Positions 13,373-20,271 of a stretch of 20,271 nt of DNA are shown here, in pieces. The translations under genes and the position numbers were made by a program. Each line of letters begins with the position of its first letter. Positions within the stretch are counted from its first letter, which is position 1. A model generated the notes under the pieces. The model was given only the letters and a program-made list of their open reading frames with translations. It was not told the origin of the DNA and made no database searches. This DNA comes from a bacterium (GTDB lineage: Bacteria > BMS3Abin14): assembly GCA_029210545.1 (NCBI GenBank), contig JARGFV010000040.1, forward strand, positions 1-20,271. Reading direction: 5' to 3'.

Positions 13373-14272
13373 TTGTCCGAGAACAGGGCAGGAGCCATTC
13401 AGGGTTTTTCCGCCTACCTCATCTGGGGATGCTTCCCCCTCTATTTCAAGATGGTCGCCTCGGTCCCGGCCAGGGAGGTCCTGGCTCACAGGATCCTCTG
13501 GTCGGCCGTTTTCCTGCTGCTCCTGGTCACCCTCACCGGAAGGGGAAAAAACCTCAGGAAGGTCCTGAGTTCGCCGGGAACCGTGGCCGTCCTGTTTGCC
13601 ACGACACTGCTCCTCGCCACCAACTGGTACGTTTTCATCAACGCCGTATTCAGGGGAGATGTCCTTGAGTCCAGTCTTGGCTACTTCATCAACCCCCTCG
13701 TCAGCGTCCTCCTCGGGTTTGTCTTCCTGAGGGAAAAGCTGTCCACAAGGCAGGTGGTGAGCATCGCCCTCGCCGCGGCGGGTGTTCTGGTGCGGACAGT
13801 CATGGTGGGAAAGGTTCCCCTGGTGGCCCTGACCCTGGCTTTCACCTTCGGCCTGTACGGCCTGGTCAGGAAGGCTGTCGGTGTCCAGGCTGTTCCGGGA
13901 CTCACGGTGGAGATGATCCTCCTGTCGCCCTTCGCCCTGGGCTACCTGGGGTGGCTCATGGCAGGGGGAAACGCTGTCTTCCTGGCCGGCCGGCCGGGGC
14001 TCGACGTTCTCCTTGTGCTGGCAGGTGTGGTCACTTCCGTCCCCCTCGTCCTTTACGGCGGAGCCTTGACGCGCCTGAGGCTCTCCACGATGGGGATCAT
14101 GCAGTACATTGTCCCCACGGGCCACTTCGCCCTGGCGGTGCTTGCCTTCGGTGAGCCGTTCACCGCAGCCCACCTGGTAAGCTTTGCCTTCATCTGGGCT
14201 GCCCTGGGTCTTTACATCTCGGAATCCTTCGGCGAGATGCGCCCGGTGACGCAGGCAGCCGGGCAGAGCTGA
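13373..14272 (+). CDS. rarD: RarD-type EamA/DMT family transporter
   Basis: This inner-membrane permease belongs to the drug/metabolite transporter superfamily, RarD subgroup. I choose TTG 13373 (299 aa), which has GGGAGGT at 13358-13364; the frame is open further upstream to 13295, but that part overlaps the promoter and is unlike the family. The product opens with IQGFSAYLIWGCFPLYFKM, and has EVLAHRILWS, the TNWYVFINAV and ESSLGYFINPLVSVLLG motifs, and a second EamA half ending LRLSTMGIMQYIVPTG. About ten hydrophobic segments are visible, as in RarD proteins near 296 aa. The name derives from early chloramphenicol-sensitivity annotations and the true substrate is unknown. It stands alone. 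Confidence 0.92.
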   Translation: MSENRAGAIQGFSAYLIWGCFPLYFKMVASVPAREVLAHRILWSAVFLLLLVTLTGRGKNLRKVLSSPGTVAVLFATTLLLATNWYVFINAVFRGDVLESSLGYFINPLVSVLLGFVFLREKLSTRQVVSIALAAAGVLVRTVMVGKVPLVALTLAFTFGLYGLVRKAVGVQAVPGLTVEMILLSPFALGYLGWLMAGGNAVFLAGRPGLDVLLVLAGVVTSVPLVLYGGALTRLRLSTMGIMQYIVPTGHFALAVLAFGEPFTAAHLVSFAFIWAALGLYISESFGEMRPVTQAAGQS

Positions 14273-14276
14273 TTTG

Positions 14277-14355
14277 CTCGTATGTGAGTGAAGCGTGAGG
14301 GCGTGGTGCGTAAAGTTTTTCGCGTTTACGCTTTACCCACGTACGCATTTACGAG
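14277..14355. repeat. B-family element (copy B3)
   Basis: The element begins CTCGTATGTGAGTGAAGCGT and ends TACGCATTTACGAG, so its arms match inverted over many bases. It sits four nt after the rarD stop and could serve as a weak terminator. Confidence 0.8.
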
Positions 14356-14624
14356 AAACACAACACTGGCTATATGGTCAGCGTTGTGTTAGAAGAACAT
14401 GCCCGCTAGGCCTTTGGAGCAAGGGAATCAGCCCCGCCCCCAGGCCGCTCGGATGGGTCACACCGCAAAAAAGAGTCCTGCAAGGTACCAGTAGACGCTC
14501 CAACCTTCCGGTTCCCTGTCGCCTCCCTGTTGCCGATCTCGTCCGACGAGCATAACTGTGTCCGCTCCCAAGGTGCGGCCCCCATGGCCGTGGCCTCGAG
14601 GTCGAGGACTGATAAAGGAATGCA
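14356..14624 (+). other. Long noncoding stretch ahead of rhlE
   Basis: No gene is supported in these 269 nt. A possible hairpin (ACACAAC at 14359-14365 with GTTGTGT at 14383-14389) lies at the left. An approximate 11-nt repeat, CTGTCGCC followed by CTGTTGCC, lies around 14515-14540. A GC-rich stretch with GGCCTCGAGGTCGAGG precedes the start codon. It could be a long 5' leader, as some cold-shock messages have, but no known riboswitch or thermosensor pattern was recognised. Confidence 0.3.
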
Positions 14625-15776
14625 ATGAACAACTGTACTTTCGATGAACTGAACCTCATGGAACCGATCCTCCGTGCCGTACGCGCGGAAGGATACACAA
14701 GGCCTACGCCCATCCAGGAGGCGGCTATTCCCCACCTCCTCGAGGGCCGTGATCTCATGGGGGGCGCCCAGACCGGCACAGGCAAGACCGCTGCCTTCGG
14801 GCTCCCCATTCTCCAGCACCTGGCAACTTCCATGATCAACCCCGGCCCAAAGGGGGCCAGGGCCCTCATCCTGACACCTACCCGTGAACTGGCCGCGCAG
14901 ATCGAGGAAAGCCTGAGGACATACGGCCGTTTCCTGAAGCTCCGTCAGGCCCTGGTCTTCGGAGGCGTGGGGCAATACCCGCAGGTCAGCGCCATGGCCA
15001 GAGGGGTGGACATTCTCGTGGCGACGCCCGGCCGCCTTCTGGACCTGATGGAACAGGGGCACATCCGTCTGGACCGTCTCGAGGTGTTCGTCCTTGACGA
15101 AGCGGACCGGATGCTCGATATGGGTTTTATCCACGACGTCAGACGGGTCATCGCCTGCCTGCCTCCCAGACGCCAGTCCCTCTTCTTCTCGGCCACCCTG
15201 GCTCCTGAGGTCGTGAAACTGGCCCACAGCATGCTGACGAACCCGGTCAAGGTGGAGGTAAACCCTCCCGCCACGACGGTAGAGCGGGTCGACCAGAAGG
15301 TGATGTTCGTTTCCAGGCCGGATAAACGGAAGCTCCTGGCCCATATCCTCAAGGACCCTGCGGTGAGCCGGGTGCTGGTGTTTACCAGGACCAAGCACGG
15401 TGCCAACAAGGTGGTCCAGCAGCTGGCGCAGAACGGGATCGAGGCCGAGGCCATACACGGCAACAAGTCCCAGACCAGTCGAACCAGGGCCATGGAAAAC
15501 TTCCGGCGGGGGCGGACGAGGGTCCTGGTGGCCACCGACATCGCCGCCAGGGGTATCGACGTGGAGGGCATTTCCCACGTCATCAACTTTGACCTGCCCA
15601 ACATCCCTGACAGTTACGTTCACCGTATCGGGCGCACGGCCCGGGCCGGTGCCGACGGGATCGCTATCTCCTTTTGCGAGGAGAGCGAGCGCCCCTTCCT
15701 GAAGAATATCGAACGTCTTATCAGGGCAACGGTCCCGGTTATGAAGGGACACCCGTGGCACAGCGCACGGGCCTGA
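14625..15776 (+). CDS. rhlE: DEAD-box ATP-dependent RNA helicase, RhlE type
   Basis: This 383-aa helicase unwinds RNA duplexes using ATP, with likely roles in ribosome assembly or RNA turnover. All main motifs are visible: the Q-motif region [12 protein letters not shown] at 25-36, motif I AQTGTGKT at 48-55, PTRELAAQ, the DEAD box at 158-161, SAT at 189-191, [11 protein letters not shown], the [14 protein letters not shown] motif, and [10 protein letters not shown] from 333. AAAGGA at 14614-14619 precedes the ATG. The protein ends soon after the helicase core and lacks the long basic C-terminal tail of many RhlE and DeaD proteins. A separate 63-aa Lys-rich protein follows directly, then a cold-shock protein. 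This suggests a cold-adaptation group, which is inference. Confidence 0.93.
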   Translation: MNNCTFDELNLMEPILRAVRAEGYTRPTPIQEAAIPHLLEGRDLMGGAQTGTGKTAAFGLPILQHLATSMINPGPKGARALILTPTRELAAQIEESLRTYGRFLKLRQALVFGGVGQYPQVSAMARGVDILVATPGRLLDLMEQGHIRLDRLEVFVLDEADRMLDMGFIHDVRRVIACLPPRRQSLFFSATLAPEVVKLAHSMLTNPVKVEVNPPATTVERVDQKVMFVSRPDKRKLLAHILKDPAVSRVLVFTRTKHGANKVVQQLAQNGIEAEAIHGNKSQTSRTRAMENFRRGRTRVLVATDIAARGIDVEGISHVINFDLPNIPDSYVHRIGRTARAGADGIAISFCEESERPFLKNIERLIRATVPVMKGHPWHSARA

Positions 15777-15784
15777 ATGTCAAG

Positions 15785-15810
15785 TTGATGGACTTTTTGC
15801 GAGTCCATCA
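15785..15810. repeat. A-family single hairpin (copy A3) after rhlE
   Basis: TTGATGGACT and AGTCCATCA flank TTTTTGCG. This equals the left-end hairpin of A2 in the other orientation. It starts nine nt after the rhlE stop and may mark the 3' end of its message, although no T-run follows. Confidence 0.8.
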
Positions 15811-15850
15811 GATATCCGCCTGAGATCGGCTGTTAACAGAGGGAGGTGAC

Positions 15851-16042
15851 ATGGCTAGATCACCCTACAAGCACGCGAAACGTCAGAAAGAGTTGGCCAA
15901 GAAGAAAAAACAGGAGGATAAGCGCCAGCGCAAGCAGGATAAGAAAGTTGACGGCGAGGAAACGCTCCTGGATGGCTCCGTTGAATCTCCTGAACGGGAT
16001 GCTTCCGCTGAAACTTCTGATGAGGTAGTAGAAGAAATATAA
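15851..16042 (+). CDS. 63-aa lysine-rich basic protein
   Basis: GGAGGT at 15842-15847 precedes ATG 15851. The N-terminal 35 residues are strongly basic (SPYKHAKRQKELAKKKKQED and DKRQRKQDKK) and likely one long helix. The C-terminal half is acidic and disordered-looking. Similar short proteins opening with Y-K-H-A-K-R-Q-K-E are, in my memory, widespread in deltaproteobacteria without known function. The charge pattern suggests nucleic acid or ribosome binding. Its place between an RNA helicase that lacks a basic tail and a cold-shock protein supports an RNA-linked role, which is inference. Confidence 0.82.
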   Translation: MARSPYKHAKRQKELAKKKKQEDKRQRKQDKKVDGEETLLDGSVESPERDASAETSDEVVEEI

Positions 16043-16504
<462 letters not shown>

Positions 16505-16526
16505 GCCTTTAAGCTGACGACCTCAA

Positions 16527-16562
16527 AAGCCCCGCCGGCGATATCGCCGGCGGGGCTTTTTT
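16527..16562 (+). terminator. Strong terminator after the cold-shock gene
   Basis: AAGCCCCGCCGGCG (16527-16540) is followed by ATAT and its exact complement through 16558, giving a perfect 32-bp palindrome, then a T6 run (16557-16562). It is a classic intrinsic terminator. Confidence 0.95.
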
Positions 16563-16586
16563 AATTCAGCCGGAAGTTCACAGTCC

Positions 16587-16610
16587 ACTGTAAACTGTAA
16601 ACTGTAAACT
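16587..16610. repeat. Heptamer array ACTGTAA x3
   Basis: ACTGTAA occurs exactly at 16587-16593, 16594-16600 and 16601-16607, followed by ACT. It lies between the csp terminator and the protease gene. 16611-16731 shows no clear promoter. Confidence 0.85.
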
Positions 16611-16731
16611 TCCCCCCCCTTGAATTCGGTGGGGATAACCGTTTACACTGATACCTTCTCAGCGGGGGGAAATCATCGACAAGAACTTCACCATGCTGCC
16701 TTCGGGTGGTTTTGCGTTTCAGGAGGAGAGA

Positions 16732-18207
16732 ATGCAACGATGGCCCATAGCAGCGATAGCAGCCGGCCTCACCCTGATGGCAACTGTCCCGGCCGCTGCC
16801 CAGTCCCTGCCGTCGAGGCAGATCCCCGCGAGCGTCGTGCAGATCTTCGCCCAGGTCAACTTGCCGGAACCGGACGCACCGTGGACAGGTGTTGGTATCG
16901 AGTCCATTACCGGCTCCGGGGTGATCATCGATGGGCGGAGGATCCTCACCGCTGCCCACGTCCTGGAAGACGCCGTGAGTGTCGAAGTCAAAAGGCCAGG
17001 GCTTCCCCGGCGGTACGTCGCCACGGTGGACCGGTTCGGCCACGAGTGCGATCTGGCCCTTCTCACAGTGGATGATCCGGCCTTTTTCGAGGGGACCGTT
17101 CCTGTTCCCGTGGGGCAGACGCCGGGGGTGGAAGACGAGGTCAGGGTCTACGGCTACCCGGTCGGCGGGGAGGCTCTGTCGGTCACCTCGGGGATCGTCT
17201 CCAGGGCCGAGATCTCCTGGTACAGCCACTCCATGCGGCAGCTTCTTCTCCTGCAGGTGGATGCGGCCATCAACCAGGGAAACAGCGGGGGACCCGCCAT
17301 CTGGCAGGGCGCCCTGGCCGGCATCGCCATGCAGCTCCTCGAGGGGGCCCAGAACGTGGGTTACATTATCCCGGCAGAGGTCGTTGGCCATTTCCTTAAG
17401 GATATCGGGAAGGAGGACCGTTTCGACGGTTTCCCCACTCTGGGCGTTCAGGTCCAGCCCCTGGTCAATGAGGCGTTGCGTGCCGAATACGGACTTGACA
17501 GGAAAACCGACGGCGCGCTGGTCACAGCGGTAAATCATGGGGGTACCGTTTCAGGCTATCTCGAGCCGGGCGACGTCATCACCGCCGTCGACGGGGTCCC
17601 TGTCGCGGAAGATCTCACCGTCCCGGTCGAACGTCTCGGGCGCCTGAAATTCGATTATATCATCCAGTCCAAACAGGTGGGCGACGAGGTCGCCCTCGAT
17701 TTCATGCGTTCAGGGAATAAGATGCGTAAAACGGTCCGGCTGAAAAATGAACCCACCCTGGTACCTGGTACCCGCCACGTTACCCTGAACAGCTACTTTG
17801 TTTTCGGAGGGTTCGTCTTTCAGCCCCTCACCCTGGAGTACATTTTCCTGTACGACGACGGTGACGGCTGGATACCCGGGGACCTTTCTGTCTATGGCCT
17901 GGTCCGCAACTACCGGACTCCGGAAAGGTCCCAGGTCATCGTGCTGACCTCCGTCCTTCCGGCTCCCCTCAACAGGGGATACCAGGACTACGTGGACGAG
18001 GTGGTGGCGTCCGTGGACGGTAAGCTGCCACGGGACATGGAAGATCTGGTCAGGATCGTCAATAATGCGCGTGGGCCGCGGCTGAAAGTGACCACCGAAA
18101 CCGGTGCAGTGCTGGTCCTGGATCTTGAAAGGGCCCGGGCCGAGCAAAGCGGGATCCTGAAGCTTCACCGGATCCCCTCCGGATGCTCAGTGGACCTGGA
18201 AAGATGA
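16732..18207 (+). CDS. Secreted Deg9-like serine protease with PDZ domains
   Basis: I start at ATG 16732, with AGGAGG at 16721-16726 (491 aa). Residues 1-25 are a Sec signal peptide (MQRWPIAAIAAGLTLMATVP then AAAQS). The trypsin-like domain has His76 in LTAAHVL, Asp107 in CDLALL and Ser185 in GNSGGP, the full catalytic triad. A first PDZ domain (about 240-340) includes YLEPGDVITAVDGVPV. The C-terminal part, with LNSYFVFGGFVFQPLTLEY and DEVVASVDGKL, matches the extra domain layout of plant Deg9-type proteases rather than DegP. It probably acts in the periplasm on misfolded or regulatory proteins. It is followed 78 nt later by the DUF2225 gene, likely in one operon. Confidence 0.9.
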   Translation: MQRWPIAAIAAGLTLMATVPAAAQSLPSRQIPASVVQIFAQVNLPEPDAPWTGVGIESITGSGVIIDGRRILTAAHVLEDAVSVEVKRPGLPRRYVATVDRFGHECDLALLTVDDPAFFEGTVPVPVGQTPGVEDEVRVYGYPVGGEALSVTSGIVSRAEISWYSHSMRQLLLLQVDAAINQGNSGGPAIWQGALAGIAMQLLEGAQNVGYIIPAEVVGHFLKDIGKEDRFDGFPTLGVQVQPLVNEALRAEYGLDRKTDGALVTAVNHGGTVSGYLEPGDVITAVDGVPVAEDLTVPVERLGRLKFDYIIQSKQVGDEVALDFMRSGNKMRKTVRLKNEPTLVPGTRHVTLNSYFVFGGFVFQPLTLEYIFLYDDGDGWIPGDLSVYGLVRNYRTPERSQVIVLTSVLPAPLNRGYQDYVDEVVASVDGKLPRDMEDLVRIVNNARGPRLKVTTETGAVLVLDLERARAEQSGILKLHRIPSGCSVDLER

Positions 18208-18285
18208 TGGGATCCTTGCGAGGTTAACAAGTGCCCGGTTGATCGCTTTCGGTCGGCGGCGGTCGAATTTCCCGAGGAGGTTTGT

Positions 18286-18942
18286 ATGACCACAGTTAAA
18301 AGCGTCACATTTACGTGTCCATGCTGCGGACAGGACTTTACCTCTCACTATTGCCCTACGACCAACAGCCTGGGACCGACTACCACCGATTTTTTCGACA
18401 TGGCTGCGGGGGAGCAGCCTATCCACTACAAGGTTCACACTTGCACCCACTGCGGTTTTTCCTGCGAGGAGATGGAGAAAGGCGAGCTGAGCAGGCAGGT
18501 GAAGAAGTTCGTCCGCGATAACATCACTCCCAAGTTGACCGGTGACGAGATCCCTTCGTGGACGAAGTTCGAGTTCCTGGCCCTCATCGACGAAAATGTC
18601 GGGTCCGATCCCTATTCTCTGGGGATGATCTACCTGCACGCTGCATGGTGCGCCTACGATCAGAAACAGACAGAGGCGGAAGCCCGTTTCCGGAAAAAGG
18701 CGATCCGGTACCTCGAGAAGGCCTTTACACCCGAGACTCTGGACCGGGATCTCCTTTATCTGATCCCTTACCTCGTTGCCGAACAGTACCGGCGAACAGG
18801 GGAGGAGGAGTCAGCCCTTCAGTGGTACGGATACATCATCGCGATGGAGGAAGAGCATCCCGACAAGGTTTTTTTCGTCTCGATGGCGGTCCAGCAGAGC
18901 ACCGATCCCAAGGAACTCATGGGGGAGGTGATGTACCAATAA
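18286..18942 (+). CDS. DUF2225 family zinc-ribbon protein
   Basis: A 218-aa soluble protein of the DUF2225 family, function unknown. GAGGAGG precedes ATG 18286. A Cys-rich head holds CPCCG (11-15) and CTHCGFS (53-59), a pair of zinc-knuckle motifs that would bind one metal. The rest is helical and TPR-like: AAWCAYDQKQTEAEARFRKK, then YLEKAFTPETLDRDLLYL and QWYGYIIAMEEE. DUF2225 proteins commonly combine a zinc head with helical repeats, which suggests protein binding. It is probably co-transcribed with the upstream protease. The terminator begins at the last sense codons, so the stop codon lies inside the hairpin. Confidence 0.88.
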   Translation: MTTVKSVTFTCPCCGQDFTSHYCPTTNSLGPTTTDFFDMAAGEQPIHYKVHTCTHCGFSCEEMEKGELSRQVKKFVRDNITPKLTGDEIPSWTKFEFLALIDENVGSDPYSLGMIYLHAAWCAYDQKQTEAEARFRKKAIRYLEKAFTPETLDRDLLYLIPYLVAEQYRRTGEEESALQWYGYIIAMEEEHPDKVFFVSMAVQQSTDPKELMGEVMYQ

Positions 18943-18969
18943 AAGCGGCCGATCGGCCGCTTTTATTGG
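18936..18969 (+). terminator. 34-bp perfect palindromic terminator overlapping the DUF2225 stop
   Basis: CCAATAAAAGCGGCCGA (18936-18952) is followed by its exact reverse complement. The stem contains the stop codon TAA (18940-18942). The right arm has a TTTTATT run, so it can terminate on either strand. Confidence 0.85.
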
Positions 18970-18975
18970 GTACTA

Positions 18976-19005
18976 GCAGCGTGTCGGAAAACCCTGACAC
19001 GCTGC
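18976..19005. repeat. Hairpin sharing the C-family core
   Basis: GCAGCGTGTC (18976-18985) pairs with GACACGCTGC (18996-19005). The 5' arm and loop hold TGTCGGAAAACC, nearly the TGTCGGAGAACC of the C elements, but the stem is different. It may be a cousin of the C family. Confidence 0.6.
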
Positions 19006-19012
19006 GTAAAAG

Positions 19013-19146
19013 TTTGTCGGAACGACTTTTCTATCGCTTTTTGCCTTCGAATCAACAGGTGATAAAGTTGCGGGTGAAGATTGCAAGTTATTGTTAACAC
19101 AATGTATTATATAAAATACTGGACCAAGATCACATCTTCCGACAAA
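19013..19146. repeat. AT-rich segment bounded by a 10-bp inverted repeat
   Basis: TTTGTCGGAA (19013-19022) is exactly inverted as TTCCGACAAA (19137-19146). The interior is AT-rich with no gene. It could be a small mobile element remnant or a regulatory region. Confidence 0.45.
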
Positions 19147-19152
19147 ATATAT

Positions 19153-19211
19153 CCAGGAGTCTGTGCCCTGCCTGTCTAACCAGACAGGCAGGTTCTCCGA
19201 CAGACTCCTGG
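19153..19211. repeat. C-family 59-bp hairpin element (copy C2)
   Basis: This is the reverse complement of C1 apart from the outer base pair, C-G here and T-A there. Pairing extends three more bases on each side (TAT at 19150-19152 with ATA at 19212-19214). It lies 14 nt beyond the stop codon of the minus-strand 72-aa gene and could end its transcript. Confidence 0.88.
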
Positions 19212-19224
19212 ATACTGCTCTTCC

Positions 19225-19443
19225 CTATCCCTTTCCAAGATCTCTTATCGTGTTGACGAGTCTCTCCACCCGTGCCGCACAGGCCATGCAATCGGCCGCC
19301 CTGTCGTGGGTGAGGCTGTTGAGCATGGCGGGTCCGCAGGCCCGGTTGATGAGCATATCCTCGAGGAATGCGATCTGCTCCCGGCTGAAGCTGGGAGCGG
19401 CGGCGTTAAGCAGTGCTGATCTTTCCGGGAATCGGGTAGCCAT
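19225..19443 (-). CDS. 72-aa Cys-containing protein of unknown function
   Basis: GAGGAGG (minus strand, from 19456 to 19450) stands six nt before ATG 19443. The product is soluble and helical, with a basic end. Its cysteines lie in NRACGPAML and in DCMACAARVERLVN, the latter with a C-x-x-C pair. I recognise no family. A CxxC pair in a short helical protein could bind metal or act in thiol exchange. The neighbouring genes give no firm hint. The stop is at 19225, 14 nt from the C2 hairpin. Confidence 0.7.
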   Translation of the reverse strand: MATRFPERSALLNAAAPSFSREQIAFLEDMLINRACGPAMLNSLTHDRAADCMACAARVERLVNTIRDLGKG

Positions 19444-19679
19444 ATGCCACCTCCTCAGTCTGCCCCTCCGTAATTCTGGCTGCCTTTGAAAGTTTATACG
19501 TATGAAAAGGTGAAAAGTTTACATTTTTGGTCCATCATGGGGTAAACACGGGGACGCGGAGGAAATAATTGTATTTAAGATCCGAGGATCGAGATTGCCT
19601 GGTAATAGGGAACTCTTCGTTTTGAAACCGGTGCCCGGTAAAACCACCCTGGCATACAGATGTTTCAGGAGTGCTTGAA

Positions 19680-20054
19680 ATGCTTAAAAGATATCTGATA
19701 ATGGTGGCGATCCTCTTCCTGTCGATAGTCGTCACGGCTTGTTCCAGCCCTCCGCCTGACGACCTTTTCACCGATCAGGTCCGCAAGATGGCGGCCCTGG
19801 ACCGCGGTTTGGGTTTTAAGGAGGAGATCACAGCCATCACCGTGGTGGATCGTATCGAGCATCCGGAGCAGTACGAGATCCAGGTCCGGGTCGAAGGGTG
19901 GGCCGTTCATCCTGATCTGACCATCGGGGCGACCCTGCCGGCGTCAAAAGAGAAACGTGATTCGTGGGCGATGTGGACATTCTTCTGCCGGGAAAAAGAG
20001 GATGAGACCTGGTTCGTTCAGGACAAGTACAAAGTAGATGAAGGCTTTAAATAG
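19680..20054 (+). CDS. Small lipoprotein of unknown function
   Basis: I choose ATG 19680, with AGGAG at 19667-19671, giving 124 aa. A GTG nine bases upstream is in frame but would overlap the ribosome site. Residues 1-20 are a lipoprotein signal, with a VTAC lipobox and Cys21 as the lipidation site. The mature part has a charged helix and strands (TAITVVDRIEHPEQYEIQVR) and ends with DETWFVQDKYKVDEGFK. I do not recognise the domain. Its small alternating-strand form resembles the many short lipoproteins of the outer membrane or periplasm. It is the last gene of the window. The upstream interval 19444-19679 shows no clear promoter. Confidence 0.82.
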   Translation: MLKRYLIMVAILFLSIVVTACSSPPPDDLFTDQVRKMAALDRGLGFKEEITAITVVDRIEHPEQYEIQVRVEGWAVHPDLTIGATLPASKEKRDSWAMWTFFCREKEDETWFVQDKYKVDEGFK

Positions 20055-20076
20055 GGCCATATAACGGCTGGCCAAT

Positions 20077-20154
20077 TCGTAAGTGAGTGAAGCGTGATTG
20101 CGTGGTAGCGTCAAGTCTCTCGTTTAAACACTTTACGCATATACGCACGTACGA
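20077..20154. repeat. B-family element (copy B4)
   Basis: The element begins TCGTAAGTGAGTGAAGCGTG and ends ATACGCACGTACGA, with core GCGTGGTAGCG. It lies 22 nt after the lipoprotein stop. A heptamer array begins nine bases after it, the same gap as at B2. Confidence 0.78.
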
Positions 20155-20163
20155 ACCAGCCAG

Positions 20164-20182
20164 ACCCTCAACCCTCAACCCT
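20164..20182. repeat. Heptamer array ACCCTCA x2.7
   Basis: ACCCTCA occurs at 20164-20170 and 20171-20177, then ACCCT. The following 20183-20271 is AT-richer and holds nothing I can assign. Confidence 0.7.
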
Positions 20183-20271
20183 AGAACCATACCCCTAGCC
20201 CGCATTATTCATGATGCAAATGAGATGTCAGCTAACTGTGTGGCAATTAAAGATAAATGGGAATGGCACTA

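Noticed and set aside
14406-15761. 451-codon open frame on the minus strand, opposite rhlE
   Set aside because: It mirrors a complete helicase with all motifs; long antisense frames are expected in GC-rich genes. The same holds for frames opposite copA (1573-2388), copB (7544-8311) and the protease (16561-17538).

Overview
This window reads as a chromosomal accessory stretch from a GC-rich, didermic (Gram-negative) bacterium. That view rests on lipoprotein and Sec signals, a periplasmic Deg-type protease, a CcmH-like protein, and strong Shine-Dalgarno sites. The gene mix and the style of intergenic repeats resemble deltaproteobacterial (Desulfobacterota) or related environmental genomes. This assignment is inference and needs a marker gene or database search. 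No tRNA, rRNA, CRISPR array, intact transposase or replication origin was seen.

Layout. 1-662: no assignable gene. 663-4263: a copper operon of a promoter overlapped by a CsoR-type operator, csoR, a 58-aa Cys/His-rich membrane peptide, and a CopA-type (P1B-1) copper ATPase with an N-terminal YHS domain. 4264-6071: a decayed Deg-protease fragment, then minus-strand genes for a small membrane protein with HELGH, a 36-aa DUF2892-like stub, an ICMT-type membrane methyltransferase and a 70-aa protein. 6337-9355: a promoter, a CcmH-like Cys-rich membrane protein, a 57-aa CC-motif peptide, a terminator, then a CopB-type (P1B-3, CPH) copper ATPase. 9592-10981: minus-strand ArsF-like thioredoxin-fold protein and a YaiI/UPF0178 protein. 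11048-13248: a repeat-dense, gene-poor zone with a doubly broken malic enzyme, a 95-aa conserved-looking protein and a second membrane methyltransferase. 13316-14272: RarD transporter. 14625-16562: RhlE-type RNA helicase, a 63-aa lysine-rich protein and a cold-shock protein. 16732-18969: a secreted Deg9-like serine protease and a DUF2225 protein, closed by a long palindromic terminator. 19225-20054: a 72-aa Cys-containing protein (minus) and a 124-aa lipoprotein.

How the genes work together. The left half is a copper-handling region: a Cu(I) sensor, two different classes of copper-exporting ATPase in separate transcription units, two tiny cysteine-containing proteins of unknown function and a CcmH-like thiol protein. 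The helicase, basic protein and Csp form a plausible RNA/cold-response cluster. The Deg protease points to envelope quality control.

The most unusual content is between and inside genes. There are many arrays of about 7-nt periodic repeats, similar in style to the heptamer STRR sequences known from cyanobacteria. There are also at least four families of dispersed palindromic elements, here called A, B, C and D. One group (two heptamer arrays around a palindrome) sits inside copA between the YHS and HMA domains and is read through in frame. C-family copies carry a compensatory base-pair change, and one lies exactly at the broken end of the malic enzyme. Two A-family copies appear related by a short-homology deletion.
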